DNA from: a virus
Direction: 5' to 3' (one strand)
IMG/VR virus record: IMGVR_UViG_3300017992_000015
Span: 1-21,366 of that record
Length of the DNA stretch: 21,366 bases
Positions 6,697 through 13,554 of the stretch are shown piece by piece; within the stretch, counting starts at the first letter, position 1, and each line of letters opens with the position of its first letter. Made by a program: the position numbers and the translations under genes. The notes beneath the pieces were generated by a model. It was not told where the DNA came from and did no database searches. It saw nothing but the letters and a program-made list of their open reading frames with translations.

Positions 6697-7194
6697 CTAG
6701 CCCGACTCGGGCGGCCCCGGAACGACTTCAACGTCGCCGTCCGGTTCATCATCTTCGGTCTCCGGCTCGTCCGGCGGGGACGGTACGACCGTGTCGAAGT
6801 CGATGGGTTCTCGCAGGCTGCCTGTCTGATCGACGCGCATGTCGATGTTCTCGCTGGTCACCGGAATCATCCGCTCACCAGCGCAGACGTACCAGACGCG
6901 CCCCTTCTGAATAGGCCACTGCTGTCCAACGAAGATATGCATGTAGCGCTCATTCTCGGGATCGGCGTTCTGGGCCACGCGAGCCTCCATGATGGCGTCA
7001 CACAGCGCCTGCTCGTTCTGCACGGTGCTGATGTTCGGCCGGTCGCCTACGACGCCGTAGACGATGTAGATAGTTTGCTGCGGACGTTCCGGCGGATCGG
7101 CAGCCTGTAGGAAAGCACTGCCAAGGCGCCGCATGATCTCCGCGAGCTGTTCGTCAGTCAGGCCCTCTTCTTCGGGCGGGGTATCAGCTGCCAT
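6697..7194 (-). CDS. Acidic 165-residue protein, unknown function
   Basis: ATG 7194 has AAGGAG eight bases upstream. An acidic helical N-terminus (EEEGLTDEQLAEIMRRLGSA) leads into an alpha/beta-like core, about 40-125 (TIYIVYGVVGDRPNIST, RYMHIFVGQQWPI, RVWYVCAGERMIPV). The tail from about 130 is very rich in Pro, Asp and Glu and probably disordered. It overlaps the end of the 109-residue gene by 11 bases and is the last gene before the 6630-6660 hairpin. No family recognised. Confidence 0.75.
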   Translation of the reverse strand: MAADTPPEEEGLTDEQLAEIMRRLGSAFLQAADPPERPQQTIYIVYGVVGDRPNISTVQNEQALCDAIMEARVAQNADPENERYMHIFVGQQWPIQKGRVWYVCAGERMIPVTSENIDMRVDQTGSLREPIDFDTVVPSPPDEPETEDDEPDGDVEVVPGPPESG

Positions 7195-7513
7195 TCGTTG
7201 GCTCCTTAGGTGCTGACTTCTTCGGTTCCTTCTTGTCGAAGTGCGGTTCGATCGGCTTGGGCACCTTGCCAGCGGACTCAGCAGTCAGCTTGCCGGTGGT
7301 GGCCGAGACCCGAATCGTCTGGTCGACGGTGAGGCCCTTTTTGCCAGCGTTAGTAGAACGTAGTAATGCTTGCGAGTGCATGCCCTTGTAGAAATGCGGC
7401 TCGAGCACGATCATCGCCCCTGGGGGCGTGTTGTCGCAGATCGGTTTGCCATCACCGTCCACCAAGGTCCAGTTTCCCTCGATTTTGCTGGGCAGCTCGA
7501 TGTAGAGCTTCAT
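7184..7513 (-). CDS. Small 109-residue protein, unknown function
   Basis: ATG 7513 with GGAG nine bases upstream. The first 75 residues look like a beta-rich domain (MKLYIELPSKIEGNWTLVDG, then GAMIVLEPHFYKGMHSQALL, then TVDQTIRVSATTGKL). The last 30 are Lys/Pro-rich (KKEPKKSAPKEPTNGS), probably a flexible basic tail. It overlaps the preceding gene by 62 bases in another frame; both have good SDs. No family recognised. Confidence 0.7.
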   Translation of the reverse strand: MKLYIELPSKIEGNWTLVDGDGKPICDNTPPGAMIVLEPHFYKGMHSQALLRSTNAGKKGLTVDQTIRVSATTGKLTAESAGKVPKPIEPHFDKKEPKKSAPKEPTNGS

Positions 7514-8195
7514 TGCTCGCTTCTCCGGGTGTAACTATGGATTTGAACTTATCCTGCAGCGGTTTGAACGCCGGATTGTCCTTGTACTGGAGGTGCTCCA
7601 TGTCGCCGGACAGCACCGCTTGCCCCATATCGATGACCTCCTGGCGGGGGTCGACACGATAGAAGCGTGGCGGCATGCCACCAACACTGGGCGTCACCTG
7701 CCACCGGTCCTTCATGCCATCGACACAGAACACAGTGACCGTAATCTTCGGCAGGTCGAGACTCCACACGCTGTGGCGTTGTGCCTCGCCTGGGTCGACG
7801 ATTTCGATGTCGCCGCTGAATAGCTGGAAGTAGTCCTTGTCCTTGGAGTCCAAGGCGACAACGCCGCCGAGGAAAGGAAAGAGATCCTCCCAATCGTGGT
7901 TGCGCACGCCACAGATGACGTGGCCCCACGGAACGCCCAGCGCCGTGGGGCGCGTAAGCCCCTCGATCACTGGACGCTTAAACGGTGTGCGGATGACACG
8001 TGTGCCCGGCTCTTGCTGGGCATACCAGTCACCCACGGGATCGGTATCGATCGTGGTGTATTCGAACAGTGCGCCGTGGTTGAAGAAATGCCAGTCGTCT
8101 GCCATTTCATGCAGTGCGAATTTCGCGTCGCTGCTCGGAACAGGCAGACGCTCGCGCTTCTCCATCCATCCTTCGCCTGGTTCAAAGACGTCCAC
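7452..8195 (-). CDS. 247-residue protein, unknown function
   Basis: The start is GTG at 8195, chosen because AAGGAG lies eight bases upstream. The frame overlaps the end of the 39-residue gene by 14 bases and the start of the 109-residue gene by 62. Aromatic and acidic segments dominate (ADDWHFFNHGALFEYTTIDT, WGHVICGVRNHDWEDLFPFL), followed by a beta-like ITVTVFCVDGMKDRWQVTP. The C-terminal 60 residues look helical and charged. No catalytic motif or known family was seen. Confidence 0.75.
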   Translation of the reverse strand: MDVFEPGEGWMEKRERLPVPSSDAKFALHEMADDWHFFNHGALFEYTTIDTDPVGDWYAQQEPGTRVIRTPFKRPVIEGLTRPTALGVPWGHVICGVRNHDWEDLFPFLGGVVALDSKDKDYFQLFSGDIEIVDPGEAQRHSVWSLDLPKITVTVFCVDGMKDRWQVTPSVGGMPPRFYRVDPRQEVIDMGQAVLSGDMEHLQYKDNPAFKPLQDKFKSIVTPGEASNEALHRAAQQNRGKLDLGGR

Positions 8196-8301
8196 GATGA
8201 GTCTCCTTGTACTTTTGCTTGCAAGCGTCGCAAGGCTTTCCGCGGTTACACCGCGGGGGGTGTATCCCCTTGTACCTCTTGTGGTTCTTGCACTTCGTCA
8301 T
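8182..8301 (-). CDS. Cys-rich 39-residue microprotein, probable zinc binder
   Basis: The start is ATG 8301, preceded by a perfect AAGGAG with six-base spacing. A longer in-frame extension to 8382 lacks an SD and is rejected. The protein reads MTKCKNHKRYKGIHPPRCN, then RGKPCDACKQKYKE. Its C4, H7, C18, C25 and C28 give enough ligands for one zinc knuckle, and it is strongly basic, so nucleic-acid binding is plausible. It overlaps the end of the 146-residue gene by 56 bases in another frame and the following GTG-start gene by 14. It is easy to miss because of its length. Confidence 0.65.
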   Translation of the reverse strand: MTKCKNHKRYKGIHPPRCNRGKPCDACKQKYKETHRGRL

Positions 8302-8686
8302 CTTTCGCTCCTTGTGTAGCGAACGCCGGCAGCTCTTCTTGCACCAGCGCGAGTACCGTCGCGGGGTCGATGCCGTCGCCACGGTTGTCGATGGCGTGGT
8401 TCAACTCTGCGGATGATAGCATACCAAGCTGGTGGCCACGAAGCAACGCTATTGTCAGCGTCAGATCCTCGCCGCACACGTCCTTGTACAGCATCCAAAT
8501 GCGGGGGCCGTAGATCTCGAGCGTGTCGAGCGACAGCAACGGTCCCATACCGCCCAGGGCGCTGTCCGGGTCAATGTTGGCGGACTGTTGCATCAGCTCC
8601 ATACAGACGCGCAGCGCGCCGGGATTACCCTCGCCGAGCGCTTGAAAGATGTCCATCACGGAGTGATGTAATTCGATGCGAGACAT
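8246..8686 (-). CDS. Helical 146-residue protein, unknown function
   Basis: The start is ATG 8686 with AGGAG eight bases upstream. The frame is open much further upstream, to 9031, but that extension would run through the tRNA-like gene and a neighbouring gene and is rejected. The protein looks helical (SRIELHHSVMDIFQALGEG, then RVCMELMQQSANID, then EIYGPRIWMLYKDVCGEDL) with a Gln/Glu/Asp tail. No family recognised. It is the first gene after the hairpin at 8718-8753 and leads the 6697-8686 group. Confidence 0.75.
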   Translation of the reverse strand: MSRIELHHSVMDIFQALGEGNPGALRVCMELMQQSANIDPDSALGGMGPLLSLDTLEIYGPRIWMLYKDVCGEDLTLTIALLRGHQLGMLSSAELNHAIDNRGDGIDPATVLALVQEELPAFATQGAKDDEVQEPQEVQGDTPPAV

Positions 8687-8717
8687 TGGGTCTCTCCTGT
8701 AGTGGTGGTAAACACGA

Positions 8718-8753
8718 GGGCGGGCCGCGGCGTGGGGATACCGCGACCCGCCC
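8718..8753 (-). terminator. Strong GC hairpin between the tRNA-like gene and the next operon
   Basis: GGGCGGG (8718-8724) pairs with CCCGCCC (8747-8753) and CGCGG (8726-8730) with CCGCG (8741-8745). Bases 8725 and 8746 mismatch on the plus strand but form a G-U wobble in minus-strand RNA, giving a 13-pair stem with a 10-base loop. What follows is TCGTGTTTACC, not a real T-run. It may be a weak terminator, a barrier protecting the upstream RNA end, or a processing site. Confidence 0.5.
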
Positions 8754-8798
8754 CTCCTTCCCCGGGCTTGACTACACTGTAACTTCCGTCGATCCAAA

Positions 8799-8903
8799 GC
8801 ACTCGTTAGGGAGTCGAACCCCACCGCTGGGGAAGATCCGATAACTTCAGCAGCGGCCATGCGGGTTATGAGCCCGCTGACGTAACCACTACGCGACGAG
8901 CGC
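8799..8903 (-). tRNA. tRNA-like gene with CAT anticodon and an oversized variable arm
   Basis: On the minus strand a seven-pair acceptor (8897-8903 with 8799-8805) encloses typical tRNA parts. T8, A14, G18-G19 and A21 fall at the expected places. A perfect five-pair anticodon stem (8873-8877 with 8861-8865) carries the loop CTCATAA, anticodon CAT at 8868-8870, as in Met or lysidine-modified Ile. The T arm has the loop TTCGACT (8812-8818). Oddities: the D stem pairs poorly unless shifted by one base, an extra A sits at 8806, no CCA is encoded, and the variable region is 37 bases (8824-8860). That region folds as CCGCTG/CAGCGG, a two-by-two internal loop, GAAG/CTTC and a nine-base loop. It may be a modified or decaying tRNA. 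A small CCCGG/CCGGG hairpin (8903-8915) abuts its 5' end. Confidence 0.55.
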
Positions 8904-8927
8904 CCGGCCTCCGGGTTGGCCAGTGTG

Positions 8928-9650
8928 TCAAGACCCCAACGGCAATAGCTGAGCTGCCAAGACGAGCTCCCGGGCCACCTGGGCCTGGAGGAGCGCACTC
9001 GTGGCCAGCTCTTCGGGCGATGCCTCGGCAATGCCGAAGTAACGCATCAAGGAGAAAATATCCAGATCCTTTTGGTCAGGCGAGGGCAACAGCACATCGT
9101 ACGGGTCGTAACACCCGATCGGATTGTGCCACATGCGCACCGGTACCTGGATCTTTGTATCTTCGCTTTGATTCCGCTTCAGTACTTCGAATGCAGCGAT
9201 CCGAAGCACCTGTTTGATGTTGAATCCGAAAATCGCGGCGTCGGGCGTGCCGTCGCTGTATCGCAGATTGTCGGAGAACTGATGCGGGTATGCTTCCTTC
9301 AAGTAGCTCAGCAGCGGGACGGCAACCTTGCCACGCAGTTGGGGACCTGTGGTCTCCTGTGCGTAGACTTGGTTGCCGTTGCGATCGAGGATGATCACGC
9401 TGGTAAGCATGGCCAGGCCGGGCCGCTGGATACGGTTCTCGTATCGGCGATCCCCGGCCAACGTCGAATCAGCGTACGCCTGCGGCGGTGCAGCCGCATC
9501 ATTCTGGCGCTGCTGATTGACTTCGGCAATATGGGCATTGATGGTCGTGGCCTTCGACATCGATCGAGGCACACGGACCGGGCCCATGTAAGTGGACGCG
9601 TCACCGGCGGCACGCATGATGGCGCCGATGTAGAGTGCTGTGCCGGGCAA
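8928..9650 (-). CDS. 240-residue protein, unknown function
   Basis: The start is probably TTG at 9650, where GGAGG lies five bases upstream; an alternative TTG at 9662 has no SD and the first ATG (M12) has none either. The protein has a Gln/Ala-rich helical stretch (AEVNQQRQNDAAAPPQAYAD), a beta-like core (AMLTSVIILDRNGNQVYAQE), and a central region LSYLKEAYPHQFSDNLRYSD. The C-terminal third is helical (SPEELATSALLQAQVAREL). It is separated from the tRNA-like gene by 24 bases. No family recognised. Confidence 0.7.
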   Translation of the reverse strand: MPGTALYIGAIMRAAGDASTYMGPVRVPRSMSKATTINAHIAEVNQQRQNDAAAPPQAYADSTLAGDRRYENRIQRPGLAMLTSVIILDRNGNQVYAQETTGPQLRGKVAVPLLSYLKEAYPHQFSDNLRYSDGTPDAAIFGFNIKQVLRIAAFEVLKRNQSEDTKIQVPVRMWHNPIGCYDPYDVLLPSPDQKDLDIFSLMRYFGIAEASPEELATSALLQAQVARELVLAAQLLPLGS

Positions 9651-9689
9651 GAGAGCCTCCAATTTTATTCACAGCAATAAGATTGGGGC

Positions 9690-10316
9690 TCAAGCCAGCC
9701 CCTTGGCGTATCCTTCAACGCTCATGGCGCAGATGTGCATCGCGTCTGCGATGTTGTCCGTGCCGGATGATTCGTAGTTGTCGGGGTCGAGGTCAGCGCC
9801 GAAGCGCTCGTTGGCGGCTGCGATCATCGCAGGCTTGCCAGCGTTGCCTTTCCCGGTAGCGTACTTCTTGATGGTGCCGATGGCGTACCCTTGGCAGGGC
9901 ACCTCGTTCTCCTCGGCCCAGGTGCAGAGGGTGATCTTGAAACCACCCAGGAGCTCAGCGGCTGTGGCCACACGGGCCATGATCATGCCGAGCTTCTTCC
10001 CGCCGAAACCTTTAACGGTGGGGGTGTTCTTGACGTCCTCGAACCCAATAAAGCTTGGGTGCATGACGGCCATGAACTGCTTGAGCCGGATATGACGGAC
10101 GGGACCGGTGTCATACGGTCCGAGTCCGAGGTCAAGCTGGCCGGCGTACATCTGGATATCGTCCCAGACGATCGGCTTTTCGGGATCCACGTCACACCAG
10201 GCAACCCCGCAGTTGGTACCCAGGTCGAGCCCAACGATGCGGACGTAACCGGGTATGAGTCCTGCGAGTTCACTCTGAAGGATCTCCGGATCCTTGTGCT
10301 GCTTCGCTTTCGCCAT
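9690..10316 (-). CDS. ruvC: RuvC-like Holliday junction resolvase
   Basis: A 208-residue protein with the RuvC version of the RNase H fold. The first acidic residue is D31 in RIVGLDLGTNCGVAW, the second E93 in SFIGFEDVKN, and the last are D187 and D191 in TDNIADAMHICAMS. Between them is a diagnostic segment, IKKYATGKGNAGKPAM (149-164), matching the K-x-x-x-x-G-x-G-x-A-x-K pattern of RuvC. The enzyme would cut four-way DNA junctions formed in recombination or before packaging. The SD is AGGTGA about seven bases before ATG. Its start overlaps the exonuclease gene by 47 bases. All metal ligands expected for activity are present. The endonuclease VII-like gene at 378 could be a second branched-DNA nuclease. 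Confidence 0.85.
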   Translation of the reverse strand: MAKAKQHKDPEILQSELAGLIPGYVRIVGLDLGTNCGVAWCDVDPEKPIVWDDIQMYAGQLDLGLGPYDTGPVRHIRLKQFMAVMHPSFIGFEDVKNTPTVKGFGGKKLGMIMARVATAAELLGGFKITLCTWAEENEVPCQGYAIGTIKKYATGKGNAGKPAMIAAANERFGADLDPDNYESSGTDNIADAMHICAMSVEGYAKGLA

Positions 10317-11199
10317 TGACGATCACCTGCGTGTGGTCAGTGACTTCTTCAACGAGAGGGGCAACGCCCGCAAGCTTGCGGTGCTCCTCAACCAAATAGT
10401 GCAGGACGAGGCTGTCCACGCCCGCGGCGTGTGCCTCTTCCTTGCCGACGCCCGCCTTCTCAAAGATGCGGTACTTGTCATCGCAGTGGCCCTCGAGGGA
10501 CCACATGACGCCGCGCCGACGGAGTTCGCCGATGCGCCACGCCCACTGCTGCATGGTCTCGCCAGGCAGAGGCAGCGGGTCGTCGTAGTCGTCAAGCTGA
10601 CTGGCCTTCTCGACGATCCCGGAGTCGTAGACGAGCTCAGGCTCGAAGACGAACGGGATGCGCAGGAAGTTGTGGAAGTGCGCTTGGAAGAGCTCGATGT
10701 CGAACCGCCACCCGTTGTGGGCAACGACGACCTCTCGACGCTCCTCCATGTCCTCGAACATCGTGAGATATTGTTCGAGGGTGGCGATGGGGTCTTCACC
10801 CTCGTTGCGCAGCCGCTCCCACGTGTGGTGGAAGCCCTTGCCGCGCGACTGCATCGCCTGCTGAGTCTGGTACAGCTTTCGCTGGAAGTCTTCGTGGTCA
10901 ATGTCAGGGAAGTCCGGCCAGTTCAGGTAGACCTCCCGGGTTTCAATAGGCACGCCATCACGTACGATCGTGTGCCCGATAGAGCAGATGAGACTGCGTT
11001 CTACGTCCACGCCGTTCGTCTCGCAGTCCACGCAGGTGTAATTTGCGGGAAAGCCGTAACGGTCGGCGAACTCTTGAAACCATCGTTCTGACATTTTAGC
11101 AACCAACTGTAGCTGTCGGCTCAGCGCGATAACGCGGGTCATCGCACTTCGTAAGTTATTGGGATTGGCTTGGATCAGGGGTGCTCCCGTCCGCGGCAT
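10270..11199 (-). CDS. DEDDh-type 3'-5' exonuclease (DnaQ-like)
   Basis: Motifs of the DEDDh exonuclease superfamily are in order: D58-x-E60 in TCVDCETNG, D167 in VVVAHNGWRFDIELF, and H257-x4-D262 in EAHAAGVDSLVL. Such enzymes remove nucleotides from 3' ends, as proofreaders or in DNA and RNA turnover. The insert between the first and second motifs is long (about 105 residues). The 309-residue start at 11199 has a fair SD (GAGGA, six bases) and overlaps the previous gene by 44 bases; starts at 11142 or 11094 are possible and would keep the whole domain. The C-terminal 40 residues are acidic and unstructured. It pairs with the RuvC-like gene behind it as a DNA-processing unit. No polymerase is fused to it. 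Confidence 0.8.
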   Translation of the reverse strand: MPRTGAPLIQANPNNLRSAMTRVIALSRQLQLVAKMSERWFQEFADRYGFPANYTCVDCETNGVDVERSLICSIGHTIVRDGVPIETREVYLNWPDFPDIDHEDFQRKLYQTQQAMQSRGKGFHHTWERLRNEGEDPIATLEQYLTMFEDMEERREVVVAHNGWRFDIELFQAHFHNFLRIPFVFEPELVYDSGIVEKASQLDDYDDPLPLPGETMQQWAWRIGELRRRGVMWSLEGHCDDKYRIFEKAGVGKEEAHAAGVDSLVLHYLVEEHRKLAGVAPLVEEVTDHTQVIVNGESEAAQGSGDPSE

Positions 11200-11683
11200 C
11201 TTCGTCCTCGTCGCTCCCTTCCAGGAACGTTTTGAAACCGTCCTCGACGTCCGTCAGCAGGCTTACAACCGTCGCTGGCGGTGCGTCGTCAGGCTTGGAC
11301 ACATCCTTCACACCCGCCCAGATCATGGCCAAGCAGACCTGCCCGATGCGGGTATAGAAAAGCATTTGAATCGCCGACGGCAGCTCGTGGAAGCCTTCGG
11401 CCTCCAGCGCCACCTTGGGATTCTCTGCCTTGACAATGCGGTTGAACGCCCGTGCCAGGATGACAGGAGCATTCGTATCCACAATCGTCTGGTAGCTGAT
11501 GCCTTGCTCCAGCATGAACTGCTTGAGCCAGGGCTCCCAGTACGTCTCCTCGCACGAGACCATCGCGCCCCGGAGCAAGTTCGGCCCCAGGTGAGCGATG
11601 TCCCGTTCGGGATTGTAAAAGGGATCGCGAGCACCCGCCCGCGCTTCCTTACGTCGAAGTTGAAACATTCTACGTTTAGCCAT
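11156..11683 (-). CDS. 175-residue protein, unknown function
   Basis: ATG 11683 has only a weak SD; it starts nine bases after the end of the glycosylase-like gene. The N-terminus is very basic (AKRRMFQLRRKEARAGARD). A helical middle follows (TYWEPWLKQFMLEQGISYQT and VILARAFNRIVKAENPKVAL), then IQMLFYTRIGQVCLAMIWAG. The acidic tail (EGSDEDEDAADGSTPDP) is encoded where the exonuclease gene may start. No family recognised. Confidence 0.7.
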   Translation of the reverse strand: MAKRRMFQLRRKEARAGARDPFYNPERDIAHLGPNLLRGAMVSCEETYWEPWLKQFMLEQGISYQTIVDTNAPVILARAFNRIVKAENPKVALEAEGFHELPSAIQMLFYTRIGQVCLAMIWAGVKDVSKPDDAPPATVVSLLTDVEDGFKTFLEGSDEDEDAADGSTPDPSQSQ

Positions 11684-11692
11684 GGTGTGATC

Positions 11693-12478
11693 TTAGCGGA
11701 AATCGTCCAGCGATACAAGTAGCCGGGTATCCTCTTCTTCGAACACATGCGACCAGTAGCGCGTGCTATCCGCACCCTGGAGGCGATCCCACACAATGTG
11801 GCGGGCCATGGCCGGCGAAATGCCGATTTGATGGCAGACGTACTGCCAGTGATTCTCCATCTCCCCATACTGCAGAGGGGTGACGTTGTCAGGGTCCACG
11901 CCGTAGAGCCGTGCGCCATGCCTGTCGAAGCAGGTGACGCCGCACTCGGCCGGATAGCACATCTCTTGGGCAAACGCGATCTTGGCGATGCCGATGCCCT
12001 TGATGTCCTCCATATCGATCAGGCGGTTACGCCACCCGGACCAGGTCTTGAAGCCCACTTCTTTTGGGCCGCGCAGAACGCGCGGCGCAGACGTACACAG
12101 CTCGGTGAACCTCCAGATATAGTCAGCGTGGCGGTTGTGCAGTCCGGCTTTGCAGCCCCGCAGCACATCCTCCAACTCAGACTGGGATGTCCAAGGGAGC
12201 TCCATAACGCATTCGTACGCTTCATAGTTGGCGCGCCAGTTGCGCTGGATAGACAGGAAAGCGAAAACCCACCTACGCCAACGTGCGTCGTCGGTGGTGG
12301 GTCTTATGCTTTCCCAGTAGTCGAGATACTCGGCAGCTTGCTGGATATCGATATCACATAGCATCTGCTCTACGGCGTCTCGGCCTTCCTTAGTAACGGT
12401 CCCAGAATTCCGAATCTTCGATGCTCGGCCGCGTTTCTTCTGGCGGCGAGACTTGGGCGCTGTCGCTGTTGGTGGCAT
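11693..12478 (-). CDS. Helix-hairpin-helix, DNA glycosylase-like protein
   Basis: A 261-residue protein whose middle resembles the HhH-GPD superfamily of base-excision enzymes. A helical block (about 65-130) is followed by a hairpin motif I159-K-G-I-G-I-A-K166. About 19 residues later comes C-F-D185-R-H, where the family keeps its catalytic aspartate before a conserved His or Arg. Such enzymes flip out damaged or modified bases and cut the glycosidic bond. There is no C-terminal Fe-S cysteine cluster of the EndoIII/MutY type. A basic tail (KSRRQKKRGRASKIR) leads the protein. The start at ATG 12478 has AGGAGG seven bases upstream, so an 89-base overlap with the previous gene is real. The assignment rests on motif order only. 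Confidence 0.55.
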   Translation of the reverse strand: MPPTATAPKSRRQKKRGRASKIRNSGTVTKEGRDAVEQMLCDIDIQQAAEYLDYWESIRPTTDDARWRRWVFAFLSIQRNWRANYEAYECVMELPWTSQSELEDVLRGCKAGLHNRHADYIWRFTELCTSAPRVLRGPKEVGFKTWSGWRNRLIDMEDIKGIGIAKIAFAQEMCYPAECGVTCFDRHGARLYGVDPDNVTPLQYGEMENHWQYVCHQIGISPAMARHIVWDRLQGADSTRYWSHVFEEEDTRLLVSLDDFR

Positions 12479-13136
12479 CTGATGCCTCCTGCGTGCGGCG
12501 AGTGAGTTCGGCCTGCGCGGCCACTACTGCCCGCATCTGCTCCTCATCCAGCGTATTTAACATACCGCTGCCGTGGATACGATTGAGCGTGTCGCGCAGT
12601 TCCTCGGTGGAGAAGTCGTCAAAGGTTTCGCGTGTTTCCGACGGCGATGGGCTTACAGGCACTGGCCCGTCCACCCAACCCGTAGCCGCATCCATCTCTG
12701 CTTCCTCCTCCTCGCCTTCTTCCTCGGTATTACGTAGACGCACACCACGGGGCGTGCGGTCACCTATGCCTGCACTGTGCTCACGGTCTTCGTTAGCCAG
12801 ATCGCATAGATAGTCCTCGTAGTCTTGCTGGTACTTATCACGCCACTTCTGCAGCGTTGTCTGTACCACGTCCAAGATGCCGACACGAAGCTCGTGCCGC
12901 ACTGCCAGCCACTCAGAAAGCGCCGAGGGCGGGCCACTGTATACCGTTTGGCTGCTGCGCCCGAGCTCCAAGTAGTCACGGGAGTCGAGCTGGATGTGTA
13001 GCGGTTCCCCGTCACGCAGCGCTCCGAGGATCATATCGAGAAACCGGTTGATGTCTTCGCGGTTTGTGAGCAGCTGCAGCACCCGTTCTGCGTTATTCCG
13101 CTTGCTCTCCAACTGCTTCAGTCTTTTCGTCTCCAT
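12390..13136 (-). CDS. 248-residue coiled/acidic protein, unknown function
   Basis: The start is ATG 13136 with GGAG eight bases upstream; an upstream GTG at 13163 has no SD. The N-terminus is a charged helix (ETKRLKQLESKRNNAERVLQ), then INRFLDMILGALRDGEPLHI and a beta-like QLDSRDYLELG, then a helical LAVRHELRVGILDVVQTTLQ. From about 130 onward it is acidic low-complexity (EEEGEEEEAEMD), then a Ser/Thr/Pro-rich tail with DFSTEELRDTLNRI. Its layout parallels the preceding 153-residue protein, so they may be tandem paralogues. No known family. Confidence 0.7.
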   Translation of the reverse strand: METKRLKQLESKRNNAERVLQLLTNREDINRFLDMILGALRDGEPLHIQLDSRDYLELGRSSQTVYSGPPSALSEWLAVRHELRVGILDVVQTTLQKWRDKYQQDYEDYLCDLANEDREHSAGIGDRTPRGVRLRNTEEEGEEEEAEMDAATGWVDGPVPVSPSPSETRETFDDFSTEELRDTLNRIHGSGMLNTLDEEQMRAVVAAQAELTRRTQEASDATNSDSAQVSPPEETRPSIEDSEFWDRY

Positions 13137-13554
13137 CGGTAGCTCCGGGCAGACGCAATCCACGCGGACGCCGTCTGTCCTCTTCTTCGGGTTCTTCTTC
13201 TAACGGGACAACCGCAAGAAGCCGACGTTCGTAGTCGGCGTCGGCGTCACTGCAGCACTCAGCAACGAGTGCTTTAAGCATGAGAGGAAAGGCAGTATGC
13301 AACCGCGCCATGAAATCACTCTGATACATGGTGTCTTTCTCTACGGAGCGGTTATTACCTTCGCTGATGCGGACGTTTAGCCAGATGTCACCCTCTGTGC
13401 AGGTGAGCTCAACACGCTCGTCCTCGTTGATTGCGTTCATAAAGTCGTGCATTCTCAGCCGCGACTTCCGCCGTTGCTCTATATCACCGAGCTCCTCACC
13501 GAGCTCATGTGTGCGCTTCTCCAGCTTCTGTATTTGTTTGTGACTCAGGGGCAT
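13093..13554 (-). CDS. 153-residue coiled/acidic protein, unknown function
   Basis: The start is ATG 13554, where AAAGGAG lies eight bases upstream; the same frame is open to 13854, but that extension lies antisense-like over the neighbouring gene with no SD. It begins with a coiled-coil-like helix (SHKQIQKLEKRTHELGEELG), followed by MHDFMNAINEDERVELTCTE, a beta strand DIWLNVRISEG, and a helix DFMARLHTAFPLMLKALVAE. A two-Cys ECC and an acidic-basic tail (EEEPEEEDRRRPRGLRLPG) end it. It overlaps the next gene by 44 bases. Function unknown. Confidence 0.7.
   Translation of the reverse strand: MPLSHKQIQKLEKRTHELGEELGDIEQRRKSRLRMHDFMNAINEDERVELTCTEGDIWLNVRISEGNNRSVEKDTMYQSDFMARLHTAFPLMLKALVAECCSDADADYERRLLAVVPLEEEPEEEDRRRPRGLRLPGATDGDEKTEAVGEQAE

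Noticed and set aside
8926-8931. Perfect TTGACA on the minus strand as a tRNA promoter
   Set aside because: It coincides with the stop codon of the 240-residue gene, and no -10-like sequence lies 16-18 bases downstream.
8687-9031. N-terminal extension of the 146-residue gene up to 9031
   Set aside because: It would run through the hairpin, the tRNA-like gene and the end of the 240-residue gene; the ATG at 8686 has a strong SD.
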